The notes: a model not told the origin generated them from the sequence alone. A stretch of DNA of 64,000 nt from Varibaculum prostatecancerukia (GCF_943169825.2 NZ_OW968402.1:186001-250000), one strand, 5' to 3'; shown: positions 16,904 to 27,235, counted from the first letter of the stretch. Program-made: numbers and translations.

Positions 16904-17749
16904 ATGCTGAAGGTTGCCACAGTTAATGTGAACGGGATCCGGGCGGCGTTCCGTAAAGGAATGGATACCTGGCTGGAGCAGGCGGAGCCGGATGTAGTGC
17001 TGGCTCAGGAGGTGCGTGCGAGCGAAGAAATCACCTCGGAACTTTTTGGGGATGACTGGCAGGTAGCGGTGAACGCTTCGCAGCTAAAAGGGCGCGCGGG
17101 AGTAGCAGTCGCCGTCCGTAAATCTTCGCCTTGGCACCTAGCGGAATCAGAGGCCGATACGGTTCCGGTGGAAGTCCCCCAAGATGGAGGGCGTTGGTTA
17201 GAGGCAGTTTTGGCTCGGGAAAATGAATCCGGGGAAGAGGATGCGCGTGTGCGAGTAATCTCCGCGTATTTTCATTCCGGGGAAGTGGGAACTGAAAAAC
17301 AAGACCATAAAATGGCACACCTAGAGCGGATCGGGGAACGTCTGGAGCACTTACTGCCCGCAGACTCCGCCTCGGAAAATAAAGAGCCGTTAGTGCTGGT
17401 AGCTGGGGATTTCAATGTGGTGCATACCGAGCGGGATATTAAGAACTGGAAACCGAACCACAATAAACGCGCCGGAGTGTTAGACGAGGAAATCGCTTTC
17501 CTAGATCGCTGGCGTGACCAAGGCTGGGTTGACGTGGTGCGCAACCTTGCGGGTGAGGTGCAAGGACCGTATTCCTGGTGGTCATGGCGGGGTAAAGCCT
17601 TCGATAATGATGCCGGGTGGCGCATCGACTATCAGTTCGCGACCCCGCAGTTGGCGCAGTTGGCGCGCAGTCAACAAGTTGACCGCTCCGAGGCCTATGA
17701 CCAGCGCTTTTCTGACCATGCGCCGGTGGTTGTTACCTACGAAATTTAA
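16904..17749 (+). CDS. xthA: Exodeoxyribonuclease III
   Basis: A 281-residue DNA repair nuclease (AP endonuclease / 3'-5' exonuclease). The EEP-fold motifs are present: VNVNGIRAAF (8-17), the metal-binding Glu in AQEVRA, GDFNVVHTERDI in the middle and the C-terminal SDHAPVVV. AAGGGGAAAAA precedes the ATG. A strong hairpin follows the stop. Confidence 0.95.
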   Translation: MLKVATVNVNGIRAAFRKGMDTWLEQAEPDVVLAQEVRASEEITSELFGDDWQVAVNASQLKGRAGVAVAVRKSSPWHLAESEADTVPVEVPQDGGRWLEAVLARENESGEEDARVRVISAYFHSGEVGTEKQDHKMAHLERIGERLEHLLPADSASENKEPLVLVAGDFNVVHTERDIKNWKPNHNKRAGVLDEEIAFLDRWRDQGWVDVVRNLAGEVQGPYSWWSWRGKAFDNDAGWRIDYQFATPQLAQLARSQQVDRSEAYDQRFSDHAPVVVTYEI

Positions 17750-17750
17750 A

Positions 17751-17786
17751 GCCGCGCCTACCAGTAATATCCCTGGCAGGCGCGGC
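17751..17786. terminator. Bidirectional terminator between xthA and fumC
   Basis: GCCGCGCCT-ACCAG pairs with CTGGC-AGGCGCGGC across a short loop (17751-17786), in the 53-base gap between converging genes. T-rich flanks are weak on both sides. Confidence 0.65.
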
Positions 17787-17802
17787 CTAATACAGTTACT
17801 GC

Positions 17803-19203
17803 TTACTTACCGGCTTTCGGGTGAGTCATATCGGCAACATTTAGAGCTTTATCTAAATCTTCCTCGCTGATTTCGCCGCGCTCAACAAATCCCAGATCCA
17901 GAGCAGATTCCTTTACGGTCATCTTCTCTTTCACCGCGTGTTTAGCGATCTTAGCGGCATTTTCATAACCGATGTAACGGTTCAGCGGAGTCACAATCGA
18001 AGCCGAAGATTCTGCCAGCTCCAGGCAGCGCTCCGGGTTAGCAACGATTCCATCTACGCAGCGCTCCGCCAGCAGACCGGCAACCGCTCCCAGACAGTTA
18101 ATCGACTCTAGCAGGTCAATCGCCATAACTGGCAGCATCACCAACAGGTCGAAGTTGCCTTGGGCACCCGCGAAAGCAATCGTCTGATCATTGCCGATGA
18201 CCTGGGCAGCTACCTGCACGGTGGCCTCCGGTAATACCGGGTTAATCTTGCCGGGCATAATTGAAGATCCGGGCTGCAGATCCGGCAAAGTGATTTCGCC
18301 CAGACCGCAGCGCGGTCCCGAGGATGCCCACCGCAAATCGTTAGCAATCTTTACGAAGGAAACTGCTACTACCCGCAGCGCCCCGGACATTTCTACCAGG
18401 GAGTCTTGAGCGGCCTGTGCCTCGAAATGGTTATCGGCCTGGCGGAACGGCAAATCCATATTCTCGGCGATTAGGGCGATAACCCGCTCGGAGAAACCCT
18501 CCGGAGTGTTAATCCCGGTACCGACAGCAGTGCCACCCAAAGGCAGCTCTGCCAGGTTCTTTTCCGCGTCCTTTACCCGGTCAATCCCCTTACGTACCTG
18601 TGCGGCATAACCGGAGAACTCTTGACCCAGCATAATCGGGGTGGCATCCATCAGGTGAGTGCGCCCCGCCTTAACGATATTGGCGAACTCATCGGCTTTC
18701 TTTTCCAAGCTGGTGGCCAGCTGATCTAACTTCGGGAGCAACGCGTGCTCAACGGCCTCATAGGCGGCAATATGAATCGAAGAGGGGAAGACGTCATTAG
18801 AGGACTGGGAGGCGTTCACATGGTCATTCGGGTGAACTTTGCTGCCCTTAAAACCGGTGGCCAAGGTAGCGACTACCTCGTTGGTGTTCATATTCGAGGA
18901 AGTCCCAGAACCTGTCTGGAAAACATCAATCGGGAACTGGTCATCATGCTGACCAGCGATAACTTCTTCCGCGCCTTTAATAATGGCATCGCGGGTTTCG
19001 GAATCGATAACCCCTAGTTCGGCGTTAGCAATCGCTGCCGCCCGCTTGATTTGTCCTAAAGCCGCGATGTGGTGGCTGGAGAGGGTACGGCCTGAAATCG
19101 GGAAATTTTCTACCGCCCTTTGGGTTTGGGCTGCGTAGAGGGCGTCCTTGGGAACCCGAACTTCCCCCATAGTGTCATGTTCGATACGATATTCTTCGCT
19201 CAC
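17803..19203 (-). CDS. fumC: Class II fumarate hydratase
   Basis: A 466-residue TCA-cycle enzyme interconverting fumarate and malate. The superfamily signature [10 protein letters not shown] (near 316-325) is intact, as are [14 protein letters not shown] (near 96-109) and [10 protein letters not shown] (near 180-189). It is full length. The GTG start at 19203 has AAGGAG upstream. Confidence 0.98.
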   Translation of the reverse strand: MSEEYRIEHDTMGEVRVPKDALYAAQTQRAVENFPISGRTLSSHHIAALGQIKRAAAIANAELGVIDSETRDAIIKGAEEVIAGQHDDQFPIDVFQTGSGTSSNMNTNEVVATLATGFKGSKVHPNDHVNASQSSNDVFPSSIHIAAYEAVEHALLPKLDQLATSLEKKADEFANIVKAGRTHLMDATPIMLGQEFSGYAAQVRKGIDRVKDAEKNLAELPLGGTAVGTGINTPEGFSERVIALIAENMDLPFRQADNHFEAQAAQDSLVEMSGALRVVAVSFVKIANDLRWASSGPRCGLGEITLPDLQPGSSIMPGKINPVLPEATVQVAAQVIGNDQTIAFAGAQGNFDLLVMLPVMAIDLLESINCLGAVAGLLAERCVDGIVANPERCLELAESSASIVTPLNRYIGYENAAKIAKHAVKEKMTVKESALDLGFVERGEISEEDLDKALNVADMTHPKAGK

Positions 19204-19373
19204 GTGTAGCTCCTTTGGTCTTTTTAAAAGTGGTTACTTACCTTCTAGCCTACCGGGGTTAGGCGTCACCGGCGTCCTAAAAATCCGGAGAAAACCCTTG
19301 AAATTTGGTGCAGGGGTGATTTTAGAGGTGAAAGCACCCTAGACTGGAACTATCGACAGAAAGCGGGAGCACT

Positions 19374-20252
19374 ATGAGCAACGATGCCTCAGACGATAAA
19401 CCCACCGAATATCTGCCTGGGGGAGCAATGGCGAACGCCTATGTTCCGCGGGGGCGGCAAAGTAATCGGCGGATTACTCGACGGGTAGCGCAACCGGAAC
19501 CTAATAGCGTGGAGCAAAGAAAAATAGCGGTACCGAATCCGCCCGAGGGTGCGCCCTCAACTGTTCCTGCCGCCGCCGCTTTCGAAGGTCAACCACCCAC
19601 TGAGGTGATTCCGCCAGTGAACCAGCCCTCAGGCGGTGGGGCAGGCGCCGCGCCCTATCCCGCTGGTAATAATGGCGCTGCACAAACCCCTGCTACCCAG
19701 GTTCTGGGGGGCTCGGGGGCGACTTATCCAGCAGCGGGAGCTGCCCCGGTTCAAAGGAAATCGATCGATCCTGCCGCCGCCACCCCGCAAGTTGATTCTT
19801 TCCCTGGGGGGATTCCCCCCGCCTATGACCCGCAGGTTGACCCGGAACAGCTGCGGGAAGACCAAGAATACGAGGAAGAACGCGCAGATAAACGGCGTTT
19901 GATGAAAGTTGCGGCCATTGTGACTGCGATTGTAGCCATCCTGGTGGGGGCAGTGGTGATTATTGCGATGACCATTTCCGCTAAAGAAGTGGTGCCTGCC
20001 GAACAGGAAACTAGCCCTTCAGAGAGCGTTTCCACCAGTTCTTCGGTTCCTGAAACTACCTATACCACCAGGCAAACTGAGGAACCCACTACCAGCGCGC
20101 CCGCACCTGAGCAGCCAAGTGTGCAGCCGAGCGCCACTCAAACCACCCCTGCCGCCCCGCCCACAACCCGGGCGACACCCACGCAAGAACCTAGCCCCAC
20201 CGGGGGTGCTGAAACTCCCACCTCTGCGCCAAGCCCCTCTGCCGGGAACTAA
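19374..20252 (+). CDS. Single-pass membrane protein with Pro/Thr/Ser-rich extracellular tail
   Basis: A 292-residue protein. The N-terminal half (1-170) is Pro/Ala/Gly-rich and unstructured; an acidic stretch REDQEYEEERADKRR leads into one transmembrane helix at about 180-202. The outer tail (about 205-292) is Thr/Ser/Pro-rich and reads like a wall-spanning linker. No enzymatic domain is visible. GGGAGC precedes the ATG. It may serve as an envelope or division-related anchor; the function is unknown. Confidence 0.75.
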   Translation: MSNDASDDKPTEYLPGGAMANAYVPRGRQSNRRITRRVAQPEPNSVEQRKIAVPNPPEGAPSTVPAAAAFEGQPPTEVIPPVNQPSGGGAGAAPYPAGNNGAAQTPATQVLGGSGATYPAAGAAPVQRKSIDPAAATPQVDSFPGGIPPAYDPQVDPEQLREDQEYEEERADKRRLMKVAAIVTAIVAILVGAVVIIAMTISAKEVVPAEQETSPSESVSTSSSVPETTYTTRQTEEPTTSAPAPEQPSVQPSATQTTPAAPPTTRATPTQEPSPTGGAETPTSAPSPSAGN

Positions 20253-20261
20253 GCAAGACCT

Positions 20262-20330
20262 CGAGGTAAGTATCTGGGGAGCTGCAGTGATTAACCGCAG
20301 CCCGCATCCCAACTTGGGGTGCTGACCTCG
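20262..20330. other. Three-way-junction structured element
   Basis: P1 is CGAGGT (20262-20267)/ACCTCG (20325-20330). P2 is GCTGC/GCAGC around 20281-20301. P3 is GCATCCC (20304-20310)/GGGGTGC (20316-20322). All three nest properly. It sits between the membrane-protein gene and the minus-strand terminator of map-ppgK. The strand is undecided. It could be a 3'-UTR structure or a small RNA; no known family is recognised. Confidence 0.4.
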
Positions 20331-20350
20331 AACTATTAGGTGGAACAAAG

Positions 20351-20380
20351 GAAAACGCCGGGGGTTGTTTGCCCCCGGCG
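20351..20380 (-). terminator. Rho-independent terminator of the map-ppgK operon
   Basis: On the minus strand CGCCGGGGG (20380-20372) pairs with CCCCCGGCG (20364-20356), and the hairpin is followed by TTTTCCTTTG. It lies about 40 bases after the ppgK stop. Confidence 0.8.
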
Positions 20381-20418
20381 CGTCCTCAAATAAGGAAACT
20401 AGATTAATCCTGGGATAG

Positions 20419-21177
20419 TTATCCCTGCTTGCGTTGGCGGGCAGCCCCGGCTGCCGCTGCCCCCACAATCCCGGCAGTGTTTCGCAACTCGGCGGGAATA
20501 ATCGGGGTAGAGATATCAATTAGGGGCAAGAATTTATCGTGTTTGCGGGATACTCCGCCGCCCACTACAAACAGATCGGGACTAAATAGTTTTTCCATTT
20601 CCTGGTAATACTTGGTGAGGCGTTTCGCCCACTTTTTCCAAGACAAACCATGGCGTTTGCGTACGGCTGCGGAGGCCCGAGTTTCCGCGTCGTGCCCGTT
20701 AAGCTCGATATGACCGAGCTCCGTGTTGGGCACCATCACCCCATCAACAAAGATCGCGGTGCCAATCCCGGTACCCAAGGTGGTAAACACGGTGACTCCC
20801 GGCTGCTCTTTGAAAACGCCGTACTGCTGCTCCGCCAACCCGGCGGCATCAGCGTCGTTTAAGGTTGCTACCGGACGTCCGATGGCCTTCGAGAACACCT
20901 CCACGGTGTTCTTTCCTACCCACTCTTGATCCAGGTTTGCCATGAAACGAACATTGCCCCCGGGAAGCGGACCGGGGAAGCACACCCCTACCGGCACGTC
21001 CTCGGGAAGGTCAAAATGAGCCAGGACATCCGCCGCCGTTTTGGATACCGCCTGGGAGGTAGCCGGGTAGGGGGTGTCAATCCGGAAACGTTCCTGAGCG
21101 AACTCTCCAGTTTCTAAATCTACCGGCGCACCTTTAATGCCGGATCCGCCGATATCGATACCAAACGCGATAGCCAT
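20419..21177 (-). CDS. ppgK: Polyphosphate glucokinase
   Basis: A 252-residue ROK-family kinase that phosphorylates glucose with polyphosphate (and often ATP). The phosphate loop is GIDIGGSGIKG (6-16); VCFPGPL and LNDADAAGLAE (near 118-128) are family marks, and LGTGIGTAIFVDG matches the second phosphate motif. It starts 3 bases after the map stop, with AAGGAG inside the map end, so the genes are translationally linked. It can spend the polyphosphate handled by PPK2 at 3206. Confidence 0.95.
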   Translation of the reverse strand: MAIAFGIDIGGSGIKGAPVDLETGEFAQERFRIDTPYPATSQAVSKTAADVLAHFDLPEDVPVGVCFPGPLPGGNVRFMANLDQEWVGKNTVEVFSKAIGRPVATLNDADAAGLAEQQYGVFKEQPGVTVFTTLGTGIGTAIFVDGVMVPNTELGHIELNGHDAETRASAAVRKRHGLSWKKWAKRLTKYYQEMEKLFSPDLFVVGGGVSRKHDKFLPLIDISTPIIPAELRNTAGIVGAAAAGAARQRKQG

Positions 21178-21180
21178 TAA

Positions 21181-22092
21181 CTACTCCTTGCTAGGCAGGG
21201 TCAGAATTTGCGCACCATCTTCGGTTACCACCACAGTGTGTTCGAACTGAGCTGTGCGTGAGCGATCCTTGGTGACCACTGTCCAACCATTATGCCACTG
21301 TTCCCACTCGATTGTCCCCAGAGTGAGCATCGGTTCAATAGTGAACACCATTCCCGGTTCCATCACGGTGTCATAGGAGGGGGCACAATCATAGTGAGGA
21401 ATAATCAGACCGGAATGGAAAGCTTCCCCAACGCCGTGACCAGTAAAGTCGCGTACCACCCCGTAACTAAAACGCTTCGCGTAGGCACTGATAACCCGAC
21501 CGATAATATTGATTTCACGTCCCGGCTTTACCGCTTTAATCCCGCGCATCATGGCGTTATAGGTGCGTTCCATCAGCAGGCGGGATTCTTTATCTACCTC
21601 GCCGACACTGAACATGGCGCAAGTATCGCCGTGTACCCCGTCCTTATAGGCAGTGATATCGACGTTAACAATATCGCCTTCCTGCAGCGGCTTATCATCG
21701 GGGATTCCATGACAAATAACTTCATTCACTGAGGTACACAGGGATTTCGGGAAACCCATATAGTCCAGGCAAGACGGATATGCTCCCTGCGCAACGATAT
21801 AGTCGTGACCAATTTTATCGAGTTCATCGGTAGTTATCCCTGGTCGCACCGCTTTACCTACGGCGGCGAGGGCATCGGCAGCAATCCGGCCGGCGGCACG
21901 AATCTTTTCCACAGTTTCCGGGGATTTGGTATCGGAAGCGGTGATTCGTTCCGGACCATCATGGAAAAGGTATTCGGGACGCTCGATTTCTTTAGGAACG
22001 TCCAGCCTGGGGCTAACGTTTCCGGCTTCTTGATTTCCCAGCGGGGCGCGTTCAGCCAGTTCTTTGGGGCTAAGTCCTTGATATTCATTCAT
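21181..22092 (-). CDS. map: Type I methionine aminopeptidase
   Basis: A 303-residue metalloprotease removing the first methionine of new proteins. The metal ligands are in VNVDITAYKDGVHGDTC, GHGVGEAFHSG and FTIEPML, with the last Glu in the C-terminal FEHTVVVTEDG. It has an N-terminal extension of about 45 residues compared with the short E. coli type, as in one of the actinobacterial paralogs. It forms an operon with ppgK. Confidence 0.96.
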   Translation of the reverse strand: MNEYQGLSPKELAERAPLGNQEAGNVSPRLDVPKEIERPEYLFHDGPERITASDTKSPETVEKIRAAGRIAADALAAVGKAVRPGITTDELDKIGHDYIVAQGAYPSCLDYMGFPKSLCTSVNEVICHGIPDDKPLQEGDIVNVDITAYKDGVHGDTCAMFSVGEVDKESRLLMERTYNAMMRGIKAVKPGREINIIGRVISAYAKRFSYGVVRDFTGHGVGEAFHSGLIIPHYDCAPSYDTVMEPGMVFTIEPMLTLGTIEWEQWHNGWTVVTKDRSRTAQFEHTVVVTEDGAQILTLPSKE

Positions 22093-22296
22093 GCCTCTAT
22101 CCTACGCGGGCGGGCAAATGTTCCAGATTTACAGTATTTTTCGGCTCGAGGACGCAGGTGAACCCAGTGCGTGGGCGCAGGTAGATAGGGAATAGGGGCG
22201 CAGCCAGGTGCCATGGAATTGGAGGAGTGAGTCCGCAGAGGTAGGCGCGGAAAGTCAGAAAAGATGCAAAACTAGCGAATCCTGACTGAGAAAAGA

Positions 22297-23121
22297 CTAA
22301 AGAGACTCGCGGGCAACATACTGCAGCAGCTGCCCACTGGGGGCTTTACCCAGGTCGAGGTCATCGCCCTCGCGCTGCGCGATATGCATTAACTCTTGGT
22401 AAGCGAGCGCCCGGGTATCAACTTTTATTGAGGATATGGGGGGTCGCGAAACTTGGCCAGCGGGAGTATCGAAGCCTCCCACAACCGAACCATCCTGGGG
22501 AACCATCCTTCCGCATTCCCGCAAGCCATGCACGATTGCCATCGCGGTCGTATCATCAATCGCACAGAACCCGTCGATACTGGGATGCTTTTGCAGCGCC
22601 CCCAGCAGATAGGAAGCAATGTTCTCGGGATCTTCGGGGAGCGCCAGTTGGATGGGAGTCGCCATTCCCGTCGCTTGGCACACCATTTGGGCGAAGAAAT
22701 AATAGACAGTAGCGGCATTTTCAGGGTATTTTCCCTGCCAGTGCACGAAAGCTAAATGACGGCGATTCCGTTTTACTTGGGCATCGACCTGAATCTTAGC
22801 CATCTGGAGGGTAACTAAACTGGCGGGATTTTGCCGATCCTTCCCCTGCAGCAAAGAATCAAGAACCGTTGCCCCACATTCTTTTAGTTCCCCGAGAGTC
22901 TTTTCGTCCAGGGGGAACAGCGGTAAAACGGCGGCATCGGTTCCCCTAATAGTAGAAAGTAAATTATCGGGATGATCTTGCAGGTGAACTGTGCAAACTA
23001 CGCTAATTCCCACCTGGGCAAGCATAATTGTCATATCGCGTAGCAGGGCGGAGTGATCCTCGCCAATATCGACAGCAGGCACTACGATATCGACCTTTGT
23101 CTTTCCAGCCAGCGTCGCCAA
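22297..23121 (-). CDS. LacI/GalR-type effector-binding protein lacking a DNA-binding domain
   Basis: A 274-residue protein matching the periplasmic-binding-like half of LacI regulators: DIVVPAVDIGEDHSALLRDM at the start, DGFCAIDDTTAMAIVHGL and VVGGFDTP in the typical C-terminal places. No helix-turn-helix precedes this fold, and the frame upstream does not supply one. The start is TTG at 23121 with GAGGAGG in front, so it looks translated as is. It may be a sensor without a DNA-binding half, a partner of another regulator, or a 5'-truncated gene. It is divergent from pheS. Confidence 0.75.
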   Translation of the reverse strand: MATLAGKTKVDIVVPAVDIGEDHSALLRDMTIMLAQVGISVVCTVHLQDHPDNLLSTIRGTDAAVLPLFPLDEKTLGELKECGATVLDSLLQGKDRQNPASLVTLQMAKIQVDAQVKRNRRHLAFVHWQGKYPENAATVYYFFAQMVCQATGMATPIQLALPEDPENIASYLLGALQKHPSIDGFCAIDDTTAMAIVHGLRECGRMVPQDGSVVGGFDTPAGQVSRPPISSIKVDTRALAYQELMHIAQREGDDLDLGKAPSGQLLQYVARESL

Positions 23122-23316
23122 GGTGCCTCCTCGATTGCAAGTTTGATTCTATTCTACATATTTCCGCCGTCTTAATAGCCGCTATCTGCGTCTAATCTCT
23201 TTTGGGCGTAAACATCGCGGAAAGTTCCGATCCGCGGTCTTAAATTACCCCCGAATTTGCTTGGCAACTAAAGTGTAAGACAAACGAGAGAACAAACATT
23301 TAAGAAAGGTGAACCT

Positions 23317-24402
23317 GTGTCTGACGCGACCACACCTATCTCCCCGCTAGATCAAGAGGGAATTGCCCGGGCAGTTGCGGCGGCGGAAGCCGATTTTTCT
23401 ACTGCCGGCTCGCTAGAAGAATTAAAGAGGGCGCGCGGAGCTCACCTGGGTGATAACGCGCCGATTATCCTGGCTAACCGGGAGATTCGTAACCTCGATA
23501 AGAAGGATAAAGCCCAGGCGGGAAAGAATCTTGGCGGTGCCAAGAAACAGTTGCATGCCGCCTATGACCAGCGGCTAACCGCCCTCGAGAAAGAAAAAGA
23601 AGCCCAAACCCTGGCGGCGGAGGCACTGGATGTCACCCAGGTGGCGCAGCGCTACCCGCAAGGTGCGCGCCATCCCCTCGAAACCCTGATGGAAGATATT
23701 TCTGACTTTTTCGTTTCTATGGGTTGGGAAATCGCGGAAGGCCCGGAAGTCGAACACGAATGGTTCAACTTTGATTCCCTGAACATCGACCCGGATCACC
23801 CGGCGCGGCAAGAACAGGACACCCTTTATGTAGATGGTCGCTCTTTGGGGGGAGACGCTGCAGGGGACGGCAACCTGGTGCTGCGCACTCACACTTCGCC
23901 AGTGCAGGCACGAGTGATGCTTTCGCGGGGAGTGCCGGTATATATTGCTTGCCCCGGGAAAGTTTTCCGCGCCGATGAGCTTGACGCTACCCACACTCCG
24001 GTGTTTCACCAGGTAGAAGGGCTGGCAGTCGATAAGGGTTTGACTATGGCGGATCTGAAAGGCACCCTGGATCATTTCGCACAATCCATGTTCGGGATGG
24101 AAGCCAAAACCCGGCTGCGTCCCTCCTTCTTCCCCTTCACTGAGCCCAGCGCAGAAATGGATTTGTGGTTCCCGCAAAAGAAAGGCGGACCCGGCTGGAT
24201 CGAATGGGGTGGCTGCGGCATGGTCAACCCGAGTGTGCTGGTAGCCTGCGGAATCGACCCGAATGTGTATTCCGGGTTCGCCTTCGGGATGGGGGTTGAA
24301 CGCACCTTGATGCTGCGGCACGGAATCACCGATATGCACGATATTGTCGAGGGCGACGTGCGATTTTCTAAACAGTTCGGCACTACCGGAAGGGGAAACT
24401 AG
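23317..24402 (+). CDS. pheS: Phenylalanyl-tRNA synthetase alpha subunit
   Basis: A 361-residue catalytic subunit charging tRNA-Phe. After an N-terminal coiled coil (about 1-110) come the class II motifs: [34 protein letters not shown] (motif 2 region) and the C-terminal [18 protein letters not shown] (motif 3). GTG start with AAGAAAGGTG upstream. pheT follows after 2 bases. Confidence 0.98.
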   Translation: MSDATTPISPLDQEGIARAVAAAEADFSTAGSLEELKRARGAHLGDNAPIILANREIRNLDKKDKAQAGKNLGGAKKQLHAAYDQRLTALEKEKEAQTLAAEALDVTQVAQRYPQGARHPLETLMEDISDFFVSMGWEIAEGPEVEHEWFNFDSLNIDPDHPARQEQDTLYVDGRSLGGDAAGDGNLVLRTHTSPVQARVMLSRGVPVYIACPGKVFRADELDATHTPVFHQVEGLAVDKGLTMADLKGTLDHFAQSMFGMEAKTRLRPSFFPFTEPSAEMDLWFPQKKGGPGWIEWGGCGMVNPSVLVACGIDPNVYSGFAFGMGVERTLMLRHGITDMHDIVEGDVRFSKQFGTTGRGN

Positions 24403-24404
24403 CA

Positions 24405-27053
24405 ATGCCATTTGTAGCGCTTGATTGGCTAAAAGATCACGTCGAGGTAGTGCCAGGCACGGATATCAAACAGCTTTCAACCGACCTGGTGAAGGTGGGT
24501 TTGGAAGAGGAAGCTATTCATCCGGCCGCGGTAATCGGCCCTTTGGTGGCGGGGAAAGTTTTGACCTTGGATGCCAAAGAACAATCCAATGGGAAAGTCA
24601 TTAACTATTGCCGAGTAGATGTGGGTAAGTTTAACGACCGTCCCGGGGAAGGAAAAGAGCCCTCCGAGCTGGCCAGTCGGGGAATTATTTGCGGCGCCCA
24701 CAACTTTAAAGTTGGAGATTTAGTAGTGGTATCGCTGCCGGGCGCAGTTTTGCCCGGTGATTTCCAGATTGCTGCCCGTAAAACCTATGGACATATTTCC
24801 GACGGGATGATTTGCTCCCAGCGGGAACTAGGGATTGGTGAAGACCATGACGGAATTATCGTCCTGGAGCAGTTACTGCCGGAAAAGGCAGCAGCCGGGG
24901 AGCTGCCCGCTCCCGGAGAATCGGTAATCGAACTGCTGGGATTAGGGGAAGAAACCCTAGAAATCAATATCACCCCCGATCGCGGTTACTGTTTCGCAAT
25001 GCGCGGGGTAGGGCGCGAATACGCCCATTCCACCGGGGCTAAATTCACTGACCTGGGGCTGGCAGAAAATCTGCCTTCCGGGTCAGTACCGGCGGCAACC
25101 GAAGATGGGTTCGCGGTTAAAGTAGCAGATGAGGCTCCGATTAACAGCAAGGTCGGGTGTGACCGGTTTGTGACTCGCATTGTGACCGGCATTGATGCGC
25201 AGGCTGCAACTCCGGACTGGATGGTGCGCCGCCTAGAACAGGCAGGAATGCGTTCCATTTCTTTGGCGGTAGATGCCACCAACTATGTGATGCTGGATTT
25301 GGGGCAACCCCTACACGCCTATGACCTGGATAAAGTGTGCGGGCCGATCGTAGTCCGCCGGGCGAAAGCTGGCGAAAAGCTAACTACCCTCGATGAGGTA
25401 GAACGCGCCCTAGATCCCGAAGATTTACTGATTACCGACTCCCCGGAGGGCGTAGAAGGCTCCCGGGTGTTGGGCTTGGCCGGAGTAATGGGAGGCGCCT
25501 CCACCGAGGTGACTGCCGATACCGTAAACGTGCTGGTTGAGGCAGCGCATTTCCATCCTACTTCTATTGCGCGTACTGCCCGGCGTCATAAACTGCCTTC
25601 CGAAGCCTCTAAACGTTTTGAACGCGGCGTGGACTTCGAGGTATCTCCGGTAGCTGCCCAACGGGTAGTAGATATTTTGGTTGAATATGGCGGAGGCACC
25701 GACAGTGGACGGGTCAGCGACCTCAATCACACGGAGCCTTTTGCCGAAATCGTGATGCCGCTGCATGAACCGGCACGGCTAACCGGGGTGGAATACGACC
25801 AGGAAACCATCACTCGGCTGCTAAAAGAGGTCGGGTGTGAAGTGCGGGTAGAAGAGGGCAAAGTGTTTGCCCAACCGCCTTCTTGGCGTCCCGATCTGAC
25901 CGGACCGGCACACCTGGTAGAAGAAATTGCCCGGCTGGCCGGCTATGACACTATTCCTTCGCGGCGCCCGCGCCCGATTGCCGGACGCGGATACACCCCC
26001 AAGCAGCGAGCTCGCCGGGATGTAGCTCGCGCCCTGGCGCAAGGTGGCCTGGTGCAGGTGCTTTCTTATCCCTTTATTTCCGAGGATGTTTTTGACAACG
26101 AACTCTTCGGGGAAAAGGATGTGCGGCGTCAGGCGGTGCGGGTTGCTAATCCGCTCGCGGACGATCAGCCGTTACTGCGCACTTCGCTGCTAGATACTTT
26201 GCTAGGGGTTGCCCGGCGCAATATTGCCCGCGGCAATGAGCAATGCGCGATTTTCGAGACTGGTTTGGTTACTCGAGGAATGGGAACTGAACTTACCGGT
26301 TCTTTCGGGGTCGAGCAAAAACCGGATCCGGACCAGCAGCGCGCCCTCGAAAAAGGAGTTCCTTACCAGCCCGAACATATTGCCGGTGTGCTAGTAGGGC
26401 AGGCGGAACTGACCGGTGCGCTGGGAGCGGGACGCTCCTATGATTGGGCGGACGCGGTGGAGTTCGTGACTACGGTGGCGCAGACTTTGGCGGTGCCGAT
26501 GCGTCTGCAAGGCAAGGATGGACGTCAACGCCTAGCTAAAGACAATATGATGGGGGAGCCTGGCTCGCCGGAGGCAGTCGCGCCCTTCCATCCGGGGCGT
26601 TGCGCCCGGATCGTAGTGCGGGGGGCTTGCGTCGGTTTGGCAGGGCAGCTGCACCCGGCAGTTTGCCGCAACTTCGGGTTGCCGGAATCAGCTTGCGCTT
26701 TCGAGATTGATTTCGAGAAGTTCACCGAAGCCATGCCGAAGAAAGACTTGCAGGTGAAGCCAGTTTCGTCCTTCCCGCCCGCGAAAGAAGATATCGCGTT
26801 GGTGGTGGATGCGGATATTCCCGCAGCTGACGTGCAACAGGTGATCGAGAAACAGGCGGGAGACGTGCTGGAGGAAGTACGTCTTTTCGATGTTTTCAGT
26901 GGGGACCAGCTGGGGGCGGGCAAGAAGTCGCTGGCGTTCTCGGTGAAGATTCGCTCTGGGGAAGGCACGCTGAGTGCCGGTGAGATTCAGGCGGTACGCA
27001 CCCGGATTATCAAGGCTACGGCTAAGAAGTTCAAGGCAACTTTGCGCGCCTAG
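24405..27053 (+). CDS. pheT: Phenylalanyl-tRNA synthetase beta subunit
   Basis: An 882-residue subunit, longer than the roughly 800 usual in enterobacteria but normal for actinobacteria. Domains in order: N-terminal EMAP-type tRNA-binding domain (about 40-160), B3/B4 editing domain (about 225-400; HKLPSEASKRFERGVD), B5 domain (about 415-490), catalytic-like core, and the C-terminal FDX-ACB anticodon-binding domain (about 785-880; SSFPPAKEDIALVVD). Operon with pheS. Confidence 0.98.
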   Translation: MPFVALDWLKDHVEVVPGTDIKQLSTDLVKVGLEEEAIHPAAVIGPLVAGKVLTLDAKEQSNGKVINYCRVDVGKFNDRPGEGKEPSELASRGIICGAHNFKVGDLVVVSLPGAVLPGDFQIAARKTYGHISDGMICSQRELGIGEDHDGIIVLEQLLPEKAAAGELPAPGESVIELLGLGEETLEINITPDRGYCFAMRGVGREYAHSTGAKFTDLGLAENLPSGSVPAATEDGFAVKVADEAPINSKVGCDRFVTRIVTGIDAQAATPDWMVRRLEQAGMRSISLAVDATNYVMLDLGQPLHAYDLDKVCGPIVVRRAKAGEKLTTLDEVERALDPEDLLITDSPEGVEGSRVLGLAGVMGGASTEVTADTVNVLVEAAHFHPTSIARTARRHKLPSEASKRFERGVDFEVSPVAAQRVVDILVEYGGGTDSGRVSDLNHTEPFAEIVMPLHEPARLTGVEYDQETITRLLKEVGCEVRVEEGKVFAQPPSWRPDLTGPAHLVEEIARLAGYDTIPSRRPRPIAGRGYTPKQRARRDVARALAQGGLVQVLSYPFISEDVFDNELFGEKDVRRQAVRVANPLADDQPLLRTSLLDTLLGVARRNIARGNEQCAIFETGLVTRGMGTELTGSFGVEQKPDPDQQRALEKGVPYQPEHIAGVLVGQAELTGALGAGRSYDWADAVEFVTTVAQTLAVPMRLQGKDGRQRLAKDNMMGEPGSPEAVAPFHPGRCARIVVRGACVGLAGQLHPAVCRNFGLPESACAFEIDFEKFTEAMPKKDLQVKPVSSFPPAKEDIALVVDADIPAADVQQVIEKQAGDVLEEVRLFDVFSGDQLGAGKKSLAFSVKIRSGEGTLSAGEIQAVRTRIIKATAKKFKATLRA

Positions 27054-27160
27054 AGATAGTGCGCTTTTGTGGGAGAGAGCTGCGAATTCGCCCTCGACGC
27101 TGAAAGAGGTAGGCGTGGAGGGAGAGTTTGAGGGAATCGAGGAATCGAGAAGCGCATGGG

Positions 27161-27235
27161 TGCCCCGTGCGGGACTTGAACCCGCGACCCACGAATTATG
27201 AGTTCGCTGCTACTAACCAACTGAGCTAACGGGGC
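27161..27235 (-). tRNA. tRNA-Met (anticodon CAT)
   Basis: On the minus strand the acceptor GCCCCGT pairs with ACGGGGC, with discriminator A. The anticodon loop is CTCATAA, giving CAT. The T arm contains GGTTCAAGTCC. The paired first acceptor base favours the elongator form over the initiator. Confidence 0.93.

Noticed and set aside
23122-23316. Possible T-box or attenuator before pheST
   Set aside because: The T-box sequence and an antiterminator/terminator pair are absent; only a short CGCGGA/TCCG arm is seen.
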